A DNA stretch of 64,000 nt from Bin55 sp964572845 (GTDB lineage: Bacteria; Pseudomonadota; Gammaproteobacteria; Pseudomonadales; Azotimanducaceae), in assembly GCA_964572845.1 (NCBI GenBank), contig CAZNFX010000003.1, forward strand, positions 186,001-250,000, written 5' to 3'. Positions within the stretch are counted from its first letter, which is position 1. Every line of letters starts with the position of its first letter. Positions 8,499 to 17,261 of the stretch are shown piece by piece. The translations under genes and the position numbers were made by a program. The notes under the pieces were generated by a model. It was not told where the DNA came from, did not search any database, and saw nothing but the letters and a program-made list of their open reading frames with translations.

Positions 8499-11060
8499 TT
8501 ATCTTCGCCACGTTACACGGGCATAGTAGTAACCACCATTGAATCCATAGGGTGATTGCTCGGCATAGATCAAGCCAGCAACCTCGCCCGCTGGGTTCTC
8601 AGACGGATATACATCGGTTAGATTTTGTAATCCCCCGGTGACCGTAAAGTTTTCGTCCACCTCGTACCGCAGTTCCGCATCGAACAACATTCCCGGATCT
8701 GGATAGTAGGCAACCGAACCATCGTTAGTGGGAGCATCGTAATGCTCGCCAAAGAGCCGAAGCCTCAACATGGCGTTCCAAGGACCTTGGACATGGTTCC
8801 ACGTCGCTGTAATCTTCATATCAGGTTGACCGTCCTCGATCTGCTTGCGTCGGTTTTCCGACGTGAACTCAGGATTGAAGTCCTCAAGCTCAACATCGCC
8901 AAAGTTCGCTGCTAGCGTGATGGATGAACTGCCTCCACCCACGTCAAATGGATAGGTGGCTACGACATCGATGCCCGAGGACCGCAGTGTTTGCTGGTTG
9001 GAGAAGAAACGTACGCTCTGAAAGCTCGTCGCATCAGCAATGCCAGCTGCCAAGAGAGCTTGGATGTCCGCTTCAGTGAGGGTGAATCGGCTGGTGAACG
9101 CAATGCGGTCTTCGACTTCAATGTTGTAGTAGTCGACCGTTACATCGATGTCATTGACGGACGAAACAACTCCAACTGTGAAGTTCACGGATTTTTCCGG
9201 AGTAAGGGCCGTTGCACCCTTTTGCTGAGCGATGGGGTTGGTCGGCGGCAAGGTCGCTATGTCTGCTAGAGCACCCATATTGAACTCAGTCGTAACATTT
9301 CGCAGGTTCGCTTGTCCCGCAGTGGGAACTCGAAAACCGGTGCTGACTGCTCCACGTACAGCTGTGTCGTAGTTGATTTGATAGCGCATGGCAACTTTGC
9401 CATCCAAGGTGTTGCCATAGTCTGGATAGCGTTCAAAGCGCAATGCACCGCCCAGCAGCAATTCATCCGAAACGTCAGACTCCAAGTCGATGTAGGCCGC
9501 TTGCGAGTCAACTGAGCTTATTCCTGCGTCGGTGGGAGGAAATCCCGGAAAACCGTTCGCGCCAACTCCAAAACCCTGTGCAGCAAGACTTGGATTGATG
9601 TGGAACGAATTGGGTTCACCGTTCGTTATACGGAACATTTCTGTCCGTATTTCCAAGCCCCACGCGATATTGAGTGGAGTGCCATTGTCCAGCATTCGCT
9701 GCTTGGACATGCCGAAGTTGAACACCCGGTCTGTCTCCGTATACGCGCCCGACTCATAGTGGGTCGGAATGTCGTTGCGCAACGTCAGCAACTGCGGATT
9801 GATCGTGTTATAGATGTAAAACAAAGCATAGCTGCGACCAACGCTGGCGCTAAAGTCGTAGAACCACCCGTTGTCTAGATATCCGTTAATGCCGCCGGCT
9901 ATGCTCAGGTCCGCAATTTGCCCGCCAAAATTGGGAGTGAAGCCACCAGGAAACTTCTCGATTAGAGAGTAGCAATTCGGATTGGACTGTAAGCTTGTCA
10001 AGACTGCAGCATCCGGAACGTTGTTGACAATAGGCACGACCGGGCAGTTGCCAGACATGTCGCCAGTCAAATCAGCAACTTTGACAGTTGGAACACCGTC
10101 CACGACCGGACCGCGAAACACACCACCTCGAGTATGTGGGTTCCTATAGTAAAAACCTCCCACAACTTCACGCTCCGACCAGTTGCCAAAGGCATACACT
10201 TCGGCGTTTGGCGAAACTTCCAACCCAAAATTGCCAAATATCTTGAAATCGTCGTAAACGTCCGGCGATCCCCAAATCTGAGCTGCAGGTTGCCGCACAT
10301 CATTATTCCCTGCACTGACCAATGCTTGTGCGTCGCCCCGTTGTACGCTACGGCTCGTTGCGCCGTTCTCCTTCCATTCGAAGCTGAAGTTTGCGAACCC
10401 GTAGTCCGACATCGGCAGACCCACGTTCGCCGCAACGGACACTTGCCCTCCGTCTCCTTCGTAGTACTGTCCCATCTTGGCATCCACAATGATCCCACTC
10501 GAGTCGTTCTTAAGGACAAGATTGATGATTCCTGCAATCGCATCAGAACCGTACTGTGCCGATGCACCGTCTCTAAGTACTTCGACTCGTTCTAAGGCTA
10601 TTGCTGGAATTGCGGACAGGTCAGGAGCTTGTGAACCGCCTGCTGCACCAGAGCCAAGCAACGCGATTACAGCTGCCCGGTGTCGGCGCTTTCCGTTGAC
10701 AAGAACCAGAGTTGCGTCTGGAGCTAATGAACGCAGCATAGCTGGACGAATGAACGTCGCGGCGTCACTGATGGGCTCTATCCCGACGTTGTAGGATGGC
10801 ACAAACGCCGACAACAACTCATCCATGTCGTTTGCGCCGTTCGCGAGCAGGTCTTCACCCGATAGAACATCCACAGGAACGGGAGATTCAGCGGCTGAGC
10901 GATCTAACCGTCTAGAGCCGACAACGGTGATTTCTTCAATCTCCTCGTCTCCAGCGGCTGACGCCTGTTGACCACCGGCCTCTTGTTGAGCGGAAGCGGT
11001 TCCCCACAATAGAAGCCATGGCATGGTCACCACAAGAATGAAAGTGCGCACTTTGTTCAT
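8499..11060 (-). CDS. TonB-dependent outer-membrane receptor
   Basis: Energised outer-membrane importer of 853 residues. It has a signal peptide ending in ASAQ (about residue 25), a TonB-box-like EEIEEITVVGSRR at about 40-52, a plug domain with VLVNGKRRHRAA and VEVLRDGASAQYGSDAIAGIIN, then a 22-strand-type beta barrel ending YYYARVTWRR. These are all standard for the family. The plug with a VEVLRDGASAQYG motif and no siderophore features is common in marine receptors for organic polymers or peptides; the substrate is not readable. The ATG has a good ribosome site (AAGGGGA, 7 bases upstream). It has its own promoter and terminator-like repeat, so it is a single-gene unit. Confidence 0.93.
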   Translation of the reverse strand: MNKVRTFILVVTMPWLLLWGTASAQQEAGGQQASAAGDEEIEEITVVGSRRLDRSAAESPVPVDVLSGEDLLANGANDMDELLSAFVPSYNVGIEPISDAATFIRPAMLRSLAPDATLVLVNGKRRHRAAVIALLGSGAAGGSQAPDLSAIPAIALERVEVLRDGASAQYGSDAIAGIINLVLKNDSSGIIVDAKMGQYYEGDGGQVSVAANVGLPMSDYGFANFSFEWKENGATSRSVQRGDAQALVSAGNNDVRQPAAQIWGSPDVYDDFKIFGNFGLEVSPNAEVYAFGNWSEREVVGGFYYRNPHTRGGVFRGPVVDGVPTVKVADLTGDMSGNCPVVPIVNNVPDAAVLTSLQSNPNCYSLIEKFPGGFTPNFGGQIADLSIAGGINGYLDNGWFYDFSASVGRSYALFYIYNTINPQLLTLRNDIPTHYESGAYTETDRVFNFGMSKQRMLDNGTPLNIAWGLEIRTEMFRITNGEPNSFHINPSLAAQGFGVGANGFPGFPPTDAGISSVDSQAAYIDLESDVSDELLLGGALRFERYPDYGNTLDGKVAMRYQINYDTAVRGAVSTGFRVPTAGQANLRNVTTEFNMGALADIATLPPTNPIAQQKGATALTPEKSVNFTVGVVSSVNDIDVTVDYYNIEVEDRIAFTSRFTLTEADIQALLAAGIADATSFQSVRFFSNQQTLRSSGIDVVATYPFDVGGGSSSITLAANFGDVELEDFNPEFTSENRRKQIEDGQPDMKITATWNHVQGPWNAMLRLRLFGEHYDAPTNDGSVAYYPDPGMLFDAELRYEVDENFTVTGGLQNLTDVYPSENPAGEVAGLIYAEQSPYGFNGGYYYARVTWRR

Positions 11061-11125
11061 ACAAAGTTCCCCTTAGCTTTTCAGCTTTAGCTACATTGTT
11101 TTTGCTTGACAGAATAGTCAGCGCC

Positions 11126-11154
11126 ATTATAAGGAACTAACAAGTAGTTGACAA
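11126..11154 (-). promoter_or_regulatory. Near-consensus sigma-70 promoter for the TonB receptor
   Basis: On the minus strand -35 TTGTCA (11149-11154), a 17-base spacer, and a perfect -10 TATAAT (11126-11131). The ATG of the receptor is at 11060, giving a leader of about 60 bases. On the opposite strand TTGACA (11106-11111) and TATAAG (11128-11133) form a second promoter-like element with a 16-base spacer that shares the same -10 DNA. Confidence 0.75.
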
Positions 11155-11241
11155 ATAACAAATTTCGTTTGGCCAAAATACCGTTCCTGACCCATTTGGT
11201 GGTCAAGTAAGGACTGCCGCTAAAAGAATCCTTTTCAGTGG

Positions 11242-12231
11242 CTATGCGACCTCGCTTTTCTCTTCGTCGAAGAGATAGCAGGCCACATGCCTGACATGGC
11301 TCTGATGTTCTAGTGGGACGAGCTCTGGTGTCTCTGTGCGACACACCGCCATTGCGTGTGGGCACCGATCCACAAACCGACATCCAGAAGGAATATTCAC
11401 GGGCGACGGTATCTCACCTTGTATGCGAGTCGAGACTCGGTCGCGTTCGTGGTTGGGGTCCGGTTCGGGGTTAGATTCCACCAGCATTTGTGTGTAAGGA
11501 TGCTTCGGATTGAAGAAGACCTCGTCAGCTGGTCCAATTTCAATGACTGCACCGAGATACATGACGGCAATACGGTCAGACACGTACCTGACCATCGAAA
11601 GGTCGTGTGCAATGAAGAGCAGGGTCAGACCTAGCGAATCCTTCAACTCCCCCAGCAGGTTCACGACTTGTGCCTGAACGGAGACATCCAATGCGGAGAT
11701 AGGCTCATCGCAGACGACAAAGTCCGGTTCGAGAATCAATGCACGCGCAATCCCGATGCGCTGGCGCTGTCCTCCCGAGAATTCGTGGGGATATCTAGCC
11801 ATATGGTCGCCGTTCAAGCCGACACGAACCAACCAATCCGCCGTGGCGTCACGAATTTCTCCAGCCGACTGGTCGGTGTGAAGGCGCAATCCTTCTCCAA
11901 CGATTTCACCAACCGTCATGCGAGGATTCAACGACGAATAGGGATCTTGAAAGATCATCTGCATCCGATTCGCGTAACGCTGGAAGTCGCTGGCGGCATA
12001 CCGTTGCGGAAGCCGTTGACCATCAAAGGTCACGCTTCCGGCAGTCTTGGGGTGCAGTCCTATGATCGCCTTCCCGAGGGTTGACTTCCCCGATCCACTT
12101 TCTCCAACCAAGCCAACAATCTCTCGCTCTTCAATATCGATCGACACGGAATCGACTGCGTGAACAACCTGCCCACGACCAATGTGAAAGTGCTTGGTCA
12201 GCTCACTGACCTCGACAAGAGGACTGCTCAC
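11242..12231 (-). CDS. oppF: Oligopeptide ABC transporter ATPase (OppF/DppF type)
   Basis: Second ATPase subunit of a peptide importer, cytoplasmic face of the inner membrane. The 329 residues carry Walker A GESGSGKST (43-51), signature FSGGQRQRIGIARAL (about 155-169), Walker B FVVCDEPISALDVS, and the OppD/F C-terminal extension with four cysteines near HVACYLF and CRFVDRCPHAMAVC that binds an iron-sulfur cluster in some relatives. Its start overlaps the oppD stop by 4 bases, indicating coupled translation. It is the last gene of the leftward operon; an otherwise gene-free stretch of about 180 bases follows. Confidence 0.93.
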   Translation of the reverse strand: MSSPLVEVSELTKHFHIGRGQVVHAVDSVSIDIEEREIVGLVGESGSGKSTLGKAIIGLHPKTAGSVTFDGQRLPQRYAASDFQRYANRMQMIFQDPYSSLNPRMTVGEIVGEGLRLHTDQSAGEIRDATADWLVRVGLNGDHMARYPHEFSGGQRQRIGIARALILEPDFVVCDEPISALDVSVQAQVVNLLGELKDSLGLTLLFIAHDLSMVRYVSDRIAVMYLGAVIEIGPADEVFFNPKHPYTQMLVESNPEPDPNHERDRVSTRIQGEIPSPVNIPSGCRFVDRCPHAMAVCRTETPELVPLEHQSHVRHVACYLFDEEKSEVA

Positions 12232-13232
12232 GCGGAATAAATCTCAGGTACGCGAACTGAACATTCTTCGTGGTGAAGCCAACATCTGGAACCATGCGAA
12301 TCTGCGACCTCAAACGAATCGGGGCGGTTTTCTACACAGACTTCCATCGCATACGGACATCTGGCGGCGTATCCACACCCCGTCGGCGGCGAGAAAAGAT
12401 CGGGGGGACTACCTGGAATTGGCATCAAGCTCTGCTCCACATCCCGACGATTCGTTGGCATGGCTGATGTAAGTCCAATGGTGTAGGGATGTGCAGACTG
12501 ATAGAAAATCTGGTCGACCGATCCAGACTCCAAAATCTCTCCCGCATACATTACGACCACGTGGTTGGCCATTCGAGCTACCACGCCCAAATCATGGGTT
12601 ATCAAGATCAGAGCCATATCGTTCTCCCGTTGAAGGTCCACAACGAGATCGAGAATTTGAGCTTGTATCGTCACGTCCAATGCTGTAGTAGGTTCATCGG
12701 CAATTAGTAGGACGGGGTCGCAAGCGATCGCCATGGCAATCATCGCTCGCTGCAGCATTCCACCTGAGAACTCGAAGGGGTATTGTCTAGCCCGTTTGTT
12801 AGCCTCTGGAATTCTTGTGAGTTCAAGCAATTCGATTGCCCGATTCATGGACTTTCTCGATGACATGCCACGATGAACCTTTAGCGGTTCCGCAATCTGC
12901 GCACCAATGGTCATGGTGGGATTCAGCGATGTCATGGGATCCTGAAAAATCATTCCAACCTTGTTGCCGCGTATGTCCTTGCCATCGATGACCCGGCTGC
13001 GGAGAATATCGTGTCCATCGAGGGTGGCCGTTCCTTGGGTAATACGACCAGGAGGCATCGGGATGAGACCCATGACACTCTGTACTGACACAGACTTTCC
13101 GCATCCGGACTCGCCGACAATCGCAAGTGTCTCGCCGCGTTCCACGCTGAAGCTAGCACCTCGAACAGCGTGAACTAGGCCTCCGTAAGTCGCGAATTCA
13201 ACATGAAGATTCGACACCGAGAGCAAAGCCAT
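12228..13232 (-). CDS. oppD: Oligopeptide ABC transporter ATPase (OppD/DppD type)
   Basis: First ATPase subunit of the peptide importer, 334 residues. Walker A is GESGCGKS (40-47), the signature is FSGGMLQRAMIAMAIA, Walker B is LLIADEPTTALD, and the H-loop is ILITHDLGVVA. The C-terminal oligopeptide-transporter domain carries CGYAARCPYAMEVC, the cysteine-rich segment usual in OppD. One base separates it from oppC and it overlaps oppF by 4 bases. Substrate range cannot be read from the ATPase; the operon partners OppA, B and C indicate peptides or similar polar oligomers. Confidence 0.93.
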   Translation of the reverse strand: MALLSVSNLHVEFATYGGLVHAVRGASFSVERGETLAIVGESGCGKSVSVQSVMGLIPMPPGRITQGTATLDGHDILRSRVIDGKDIRGNKVGMIFQDPMTSLNPTMTIGAQIAEPLKVHRGMSSRKSMNRAIELLELTRIPEANKRARQYPFEFSGGMLQRAMIAMAIACDPVLLIADEPTTALDVTIQAQILDLVVDLQRENDMALILITHDLGVVARMANHVVVMYAGEILESGSVDQIFYQSAHPYTIGLTSAMPTNRRDVEQSLMPIPGSPPDLFSPPTGCGYAARCPYAMEVCVENRPDSFEVADSHGSRCWLHHEECSVRVPEIYSA

Positions 13233-13233
13233 C

Positions 13234-14610
13234 TTATTCGGCGTACCTCATGCGTGTGTCTAATGCATCTCGCAATCCATCACCCAGCAAGTTGAAAGCC
13301 AGCACGGTCACACTTATGAACAATGCGGGAAAAATCAGCTCGTGCGGAGTAGTTTCCATGGTCTTGATGCCATCGAAGCACATCGCGCCCCATGATGGCG
13401 TCGGCGCAACAACTCCCATGCCAATGAACGACAGAAATGCCTCAGTGAATATTGTGGAGGGCACGGCAAAAGTAAAAGTCACCAACACGACTCCCATCGT
13501 ATTGGGAATCATGTGCCGAAATATCAGCCTTGGTGTTTTCGTTCCGAGGAGTCGGGACGCTTCGACATAACCCTCTTCTCGGATTTGAAGGATTTCTCCA
13601 CGCACGAGCCGAGCAGCGCCAGGCCAGCTCAGCAGCACGAGCGCCACCATCATGGGTAGCACTCCGCTTTCCCCAGGTCCAATGCCGAATAAGAGCTTGA
13701 ACAGAATCATGAATAGCAGGAAGGGCAACGCGATCACAAAATCTGCAAATCGCATCAGGATGTGATCAACATTGCCTCCAAAGAAACCAGATACGCTCCC
13801 GTAGATGACTCCAGCGATAACAAACAAGAACGGTGCCACCAATCCAATAAACAAAGAGACTTGTGCCCCTTTCATCAAGCGGGCCAGCATGTCTCGGCCC
13901 AAATAGTCTGTACCTAGTGGATGCCAAGGCAACTGAAACTTATCCCCTGGTGACAGCGAGCTTGCGTCATCGATCCAACCCTGTTCAAGGGCAATCTCAG
14001 CGGTGGTTGTGAGCGTAACAGCGACCGCTACCGAAGTCGTCTCGGAAAACTCCTCGCCCCGCTGGTCTAATGCAACGACCGAATACCAATACCTTGTAGG
14101 CTTTAGGTCAAGCCGATCTTCGAAACTCACCGCGACGCGACTATTTGTCCTTCCTATAGGCAATCCGAGTGGCTCACCTGCTAGCGGTCGCAATACATTG
14201 CGGTAGATTCGATACCCTTCCGCACTGGGAACAGCGTCCCACGTTAACCGTACAGAGGTGGTTGTTGCATCTCCTACGACATCGAGGGAACGCGGCGCCA
14301 AATGGTCTCCTACCGGATTCTCCGCTTTAACGCCTTCCCAAGGCTCATAGGATTGAGCGATGATGGCACTTCGCGTTGCCCAAGGCGGTTTGGATGTCTG
14401 GTCCAAGTCCTGACTGCTGGGGTCTATACGCCATAACCATGGTCCTGCAAATGCAAACATCAGCATTAGCACAATGACGATTAGTGAGGCGAATGCCCTT
14501 TTGTTGGCACGCAATCGCATCCATGCGTCTTGCCAGTAGGAGAGTGAAGGACGCGAACGCTCTTCGACATCAGCACCAAGCGACACCGGTTGAAAGGACA
14601 ACTCAGTCAT
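13234..14610 (-). CDS. oppC: Peptide ABC transporter permease OppC with an inserted FN3-like domain
   Basis: Inner-membrane permease subunit, 458 residues against about 300 for normal OppC. Residues 1-60 give the cytoplasmic N-terminus and TM1 (FASLIVIVLMLMFAFAGPWLW). Residues 235-458 give the normal core: GTDYLGRDMLARL, five TM segments, and the ATPase-coupling loop EASRLLGTKTPRLIF. Between them, at about 105-201, lies an extra periplasmic domain with fibronectin type III hallmarks: a Trp in SVRLTWDAVPSAEGYRIYRN and a Tyr in PTRYWYSVVALDQRGE. The normal first periplasmic loop is much shorter. It overlaps oppB by 4 bases. The permease call is certain; the FN3 call is by eye. Confidence 0.9.
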   Translation of the reverse strand: MTELSFQPVSLGADVEERSRPSLSYWQDAWMRLRANKRAFASLIVIVLMLMFAFAGPWLWRIDPSSQDLDQTSKPPWATRSAIIAQSYEPWEGVKAENPVGDHLAPRSLDVVGDATTTSVRLTWDAVPSAEGYRIYRNVLRPLAGEPLGLPIGRTNSRVAVSFEDRLDLKPTRYWYSVVALDQRGEEFSETTSVAVAVTLTTTAEIALEQGWIDDASSLSPGDKFQLPWHPLGTDYLGRDMLARLMKGAQVSLFIGLVAPFLFVIAGVIYGSVSGFFGGNVDHILMRFADFVIALPFLLFMILFKLLFGIGPGESGVLPMMVALVLLSWPGAARLVRGEILQIREEGYVEASRLLGTKTPRLIFRHMIPNTMGVVLVTFTFAVPSTIFTEAFLSFIGMGVVAPTPSWGAMCFDGIKTMETTPHELIFPALFISVTVLAFNLLGDGLRDALDTRMRYAE

Positions 14611-15539
14611 TCGAGTCGTACCCTGGGATCAATAACAGCGTAGAGAATGTCGACCAAGATCACCATCAAAACCAAAAATGCCCCATAGAAAACTGTCGTT
14701 CCCATGATGACCCCGTAGTCGTTTTGCTGGACGGCCAGTACGAAGTAGCGTCCAAGCCCCGGTATTCCGAAGACATTTTCGACGACGAACCCTCCAGTTG
14801 TGATTCCAGCAATGGAGGGACCCAATACAGTGATTACCGGCAAGACGGCATTGCGTAGCTGATGTCTCGAGAAGATTTGAGCCATCGGAACGCCCTTGGC
14901 TCGTGCCGTTCGAACGAAATCGGAAGAAACGATTTCGAGCATTGAGGTTCGCATGAGTCGAACAAGAAATGCCATCGTGCCCAAACCTAGAACCAGTGCT
15001 GGAATCAGCATGTGCCATATCGTTCCCCATCCTGCAACGGGAAGTACCTGCACCCCAGCAATCTTGTTGATGGTTACCAACGCGAGCTGTCCAACCGTGG
15101 CGAACACAAACGAAGGAACGGAAATACCCAAAATCACCAACAAGATAATTACTATGTCGGGCCAACGGTTGCGATAGAGAGCCGTCAGCGCACCCCACAG
15201 AACTCCGCCAAAACCTGCAATTACTATTGCCAGTATTCCCAAGATGGCAGAGACTGGAAAGTGGATTCGAATGATGTCGTTTACGCTGCGATTTTGGTAT
15301 TGAAACGAGATTCCGAAGTCGCCTCGCAGCATGTTTCCCATGTAGATGAAATATTGGTGAACAATGTGCTTGTCCAGACCTAGTTTCACTTCTAGGCTTG
15401 CTCTAATCTCCTCTGATACCGCTTTCTCGTCCAACAAAGGATCGCCAGGCAGGTTGTGCATGACGAAAAACGTCACGGTTGCAATGAACCAAACGGTAAT
15501 AATCCCCTGAACCAATCTCCAGAGTACGTAGCGAATCAT
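14607..15539 (-). CDS. oppB: Peptide ABC transporter permease (OppB/DppB type)
   Basis: Inner-membrane permease subunit of 310 residues with six predicted TM segments, the usual size. It shows the family opening MIRYVLWRLVQGIITVWFI, the periplasmic DFGISFQYQNRSVNDII, and the coupling loop DFVRTARAKGVPMAQIF that contacts the ATPases, followed by GGFVVENVFGIPGLGRYFV. It starts 6 bases after oppA and overlaps oppC by 4 bases. Unlike OppC it has no inserted domain. Confidence 0.93.
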   Translation of the reverse strand: MIRYVLWRLVQGIITVWFIATVTFFVMHNLPGDPLLDEKAVSEEIRASLEVKLGLDKHIVHQYFIYMGNMLRGDFGISFQYQNRSVNDIIRIHFPVSAILGILAIVIAGFGGVLWGALTALYRNRWPDIVIILLVILGISVPSFVFATVGQLALVTINKIAGVQVLPVAGWGTIWHMLIPALVLGLGTMAFLVRLMRTSMLEIVSSDFVRTARAKGVPMAQIFSRHQLRNAVLPVITVLGPSIAGITTGGFVVENVFGIPGLGRYFVLAVQQNDYGVIMGTTVFYGAFLVLMVILVDILYAVIDPRVRLE

Positions 15540-15545
15540 CGCATC

Positions 15546-17252
15546 TTAGTCCTGGGCGTCCTGCACGATGTAGGCTCTGGTATAGTCAGGGTCTGTGCCG
15601 ACAGATCGTCTCGTCACTCCTCGTACGCGGTCGTCTGCCACATATAGGCTGCCGCGCTCGTATTGCACAAGTATCGCGACGTCATCATGCAGTATTTTCT
15701 GAACTTGATCCATGGCATCCATGCGTTCTATTGGGTCGCTGGAACTTTGCGCAATCGCTACATGACGGTCTAATTCCGGATTCTCATAGCGTCCTCGGTT
15801 GTTCAGGTTCCACGATGCGAAAAGGTCGCCAAAGGTCAAGACATCGTCGTAGTCCGGGCCCCAACCAGCAGCGACAATGTCAAAGTCACCTGCGGTCATC
15901 TTTTCCAGTCGCTGCCGGAAGATCTGCTTATCTATTCTGACGTCGATGCCCAGTTTCTCTTTGTATAGGCTTTGATAGTACTCAGACTGCTTGTTTGACA
16001 CCGGATTGTCGCCCGCTAAAAAGACAAGCGGCGGCAACTCATCGAGACCGAGTTCCTCAAGGGCCAAAGCAAGATGTTCACGTGCTTTTTGCAGATTAGG
16101 AGTGTATTTTGGAGCTGGATATTCATCTCGAAAGCTCCCACTAACACCTTTGAGCCAAACGGGAAATATCGACTCACCTGGAAGGTTTCCGGGTACCTTC
16201 AAGACCTTGTAGACTAGCTCTGCGGGATCGTGTACATAGTGGAGCGCTTTTCGCAAGTTGTAATTTGCCGTCAGTCGATCGGGACGGTGGTTCAGTTCAA
16301 GAAAAAAGACCGATCCATCCACATGTTCTCTAATGAACCACTTGCTTTTTTGTGCACGGTCCAGATTCTCCGCATTCAGCCCCGCAAGAGCGATTTTTTC
16401 TGTAGCGAACAGATTTAACGTGGCATTAGCATCAGACAAGATGTAGGCGAAGTCGATTGCATCCAGCTGCGTAACGTCTTGGTTCCAATAGTATTTGTTC
16501 CTCTCCAAGCGTACGCTCGCATCGTGCACCCATCGTGCAATGGCAAAGGGTCCGTTGTAGATCAGGTCTTCCGCATCAGCTCCGTACCTGCCGTTTGTCG
16601 AAAGATAAAAGTCTTCATTAATTGGAAAATAAGTGGGGAACGCCAAGAGCTTCAGGAAATAGGGCGTTGGTCGCTCCAATTCGACCTCAAGTGTCAAGTC
16701 GTCAATCGCGCGAACCCCCAACTCATCGAGAGGCAGATCGCCTTCATTAATGCTCTGCGCATTCTTGATCGGAAACAGAATGAACGAATACTGAGATGCC
16801 GTGGTGGGATTCACCGCCGTTCTCCATGCAAACACAAAGTCGTGTGCGGTGACTTGAGTCCCATTGCTCCAATAGGAGTTCGAACGTAAGTGAAATGTTC
16901 CTCCCATCTCGCCAACTTCCCAAGCCTCGGCCATTCCGGGAATGAGCTCATTGTCTGGTCCGTACCTAAGCAGCCCCTCCATGACATGACCCAACAACAT
17001 GCCCGACACCATGTCCGTGGTCTGTGTTGAGTCGAGCTGGGGCGGTTCGGAACTAAGCGCAAGCGCAACGGTATTCGTCTCGTAGTCAACCGCACGCTCG
17101 GACGACGTGCCCGCCTCCGACTTCTCAGCAAGCCATCCCAATGCCATGAGAAGAGCAATGAAGAAAGCGGCACTCACCAATCCATACTTTGCAAGTTGCA
17201 TTGCAGATCCGGCACTTACGGGTTCCTTTACAGCTTTGTACGTATCGGTCAT
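15546..17252 (-). CDS. oppA: Peptide ABC transporter substrate-binding protein (SBP family 5), membrane-anchored
   Basis: Periplasmic binding protein of 568 residues that delivers peptides to OppBC. Conserved segments: NTVALALSSEPPQLD, LMEGLLRYGPDNELIPGMAEAW (typical MxGL...PxxA.W), YWSNGTQVTAHDFVFAW, and YNGPFAIARW. It has no lipobox. Instead residues 20-41 (AKYGLVSAAFFIALLMALGWL) form one TM helix after a 19-residue hydrophilic start, so the protein is probably tethered as a signal anchor. It begins 9 bases after the VWA gene stop and 6 bases before oppB, so it belongs to the same operon as moxR and the VWA gene. Confidence 0.9.
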   Translation of the reverse strand: MTDTYKAVKEPVSAGSAMQLAKYGLVSAAFFIALLMALGWLAEKSEAGTSSERAVDYETNTVALALSSEPPQLDSTQTTDMVSGMLLGHVMEGLLRYGPDNELIPGMAEAWEVGEMGGTFHLRSNSYWSNGTQVTAHDFVFAWRTAVNPTTASQYSFILFPIKNAQSINEGDLPLDELGVRAIDDLTLEVELERPTPYFLKLLAFPTYFPINEDFYLSTNGRYGADAEDLIYNGPFAIARWVHDASVRLERNKYYWNQDVTQLDAIDFAYILSDANATLNLFATEKIALAGLNAENLDRAQKSKWFIREHVDGSVFFLELNHRPDRLTANYNLRKALHYVHDPAELVYKVLKVPGNLPGESIFPVWLKGVSGSFRDEYPAPKYTPNLQKAREHLALALEELGLDELPPLVFLAGDNPVSNKQSEYYQSLYKEKLGIDVRIDKQIFRQRLEKMTAGDFDIVAAGWGPDYDDVLTFGDLFASWNLNNRGRYENPELDRHVAIAQSSSDPIERMDAMDQVQKILHDDVAILVQYERGSLYVADDRVRGVTRRSVGTDPDYTRAYIVQDAQD

Positions 17253-17261
17253 GACTCGAGC

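Noticed and set aside
10067..10567. 166-codon leftward opening inside the first TonB receptor
   Set aside because: Out of frame with the receptor on the same strand; the receptor frame has full conservation here.
12228..13232. OppD/OppF as a dedicated partner of the Yej permeases
   Set aside because: They already have their own OppBC in the same operon, so sharing is only a possibility and is not listed as a feature.
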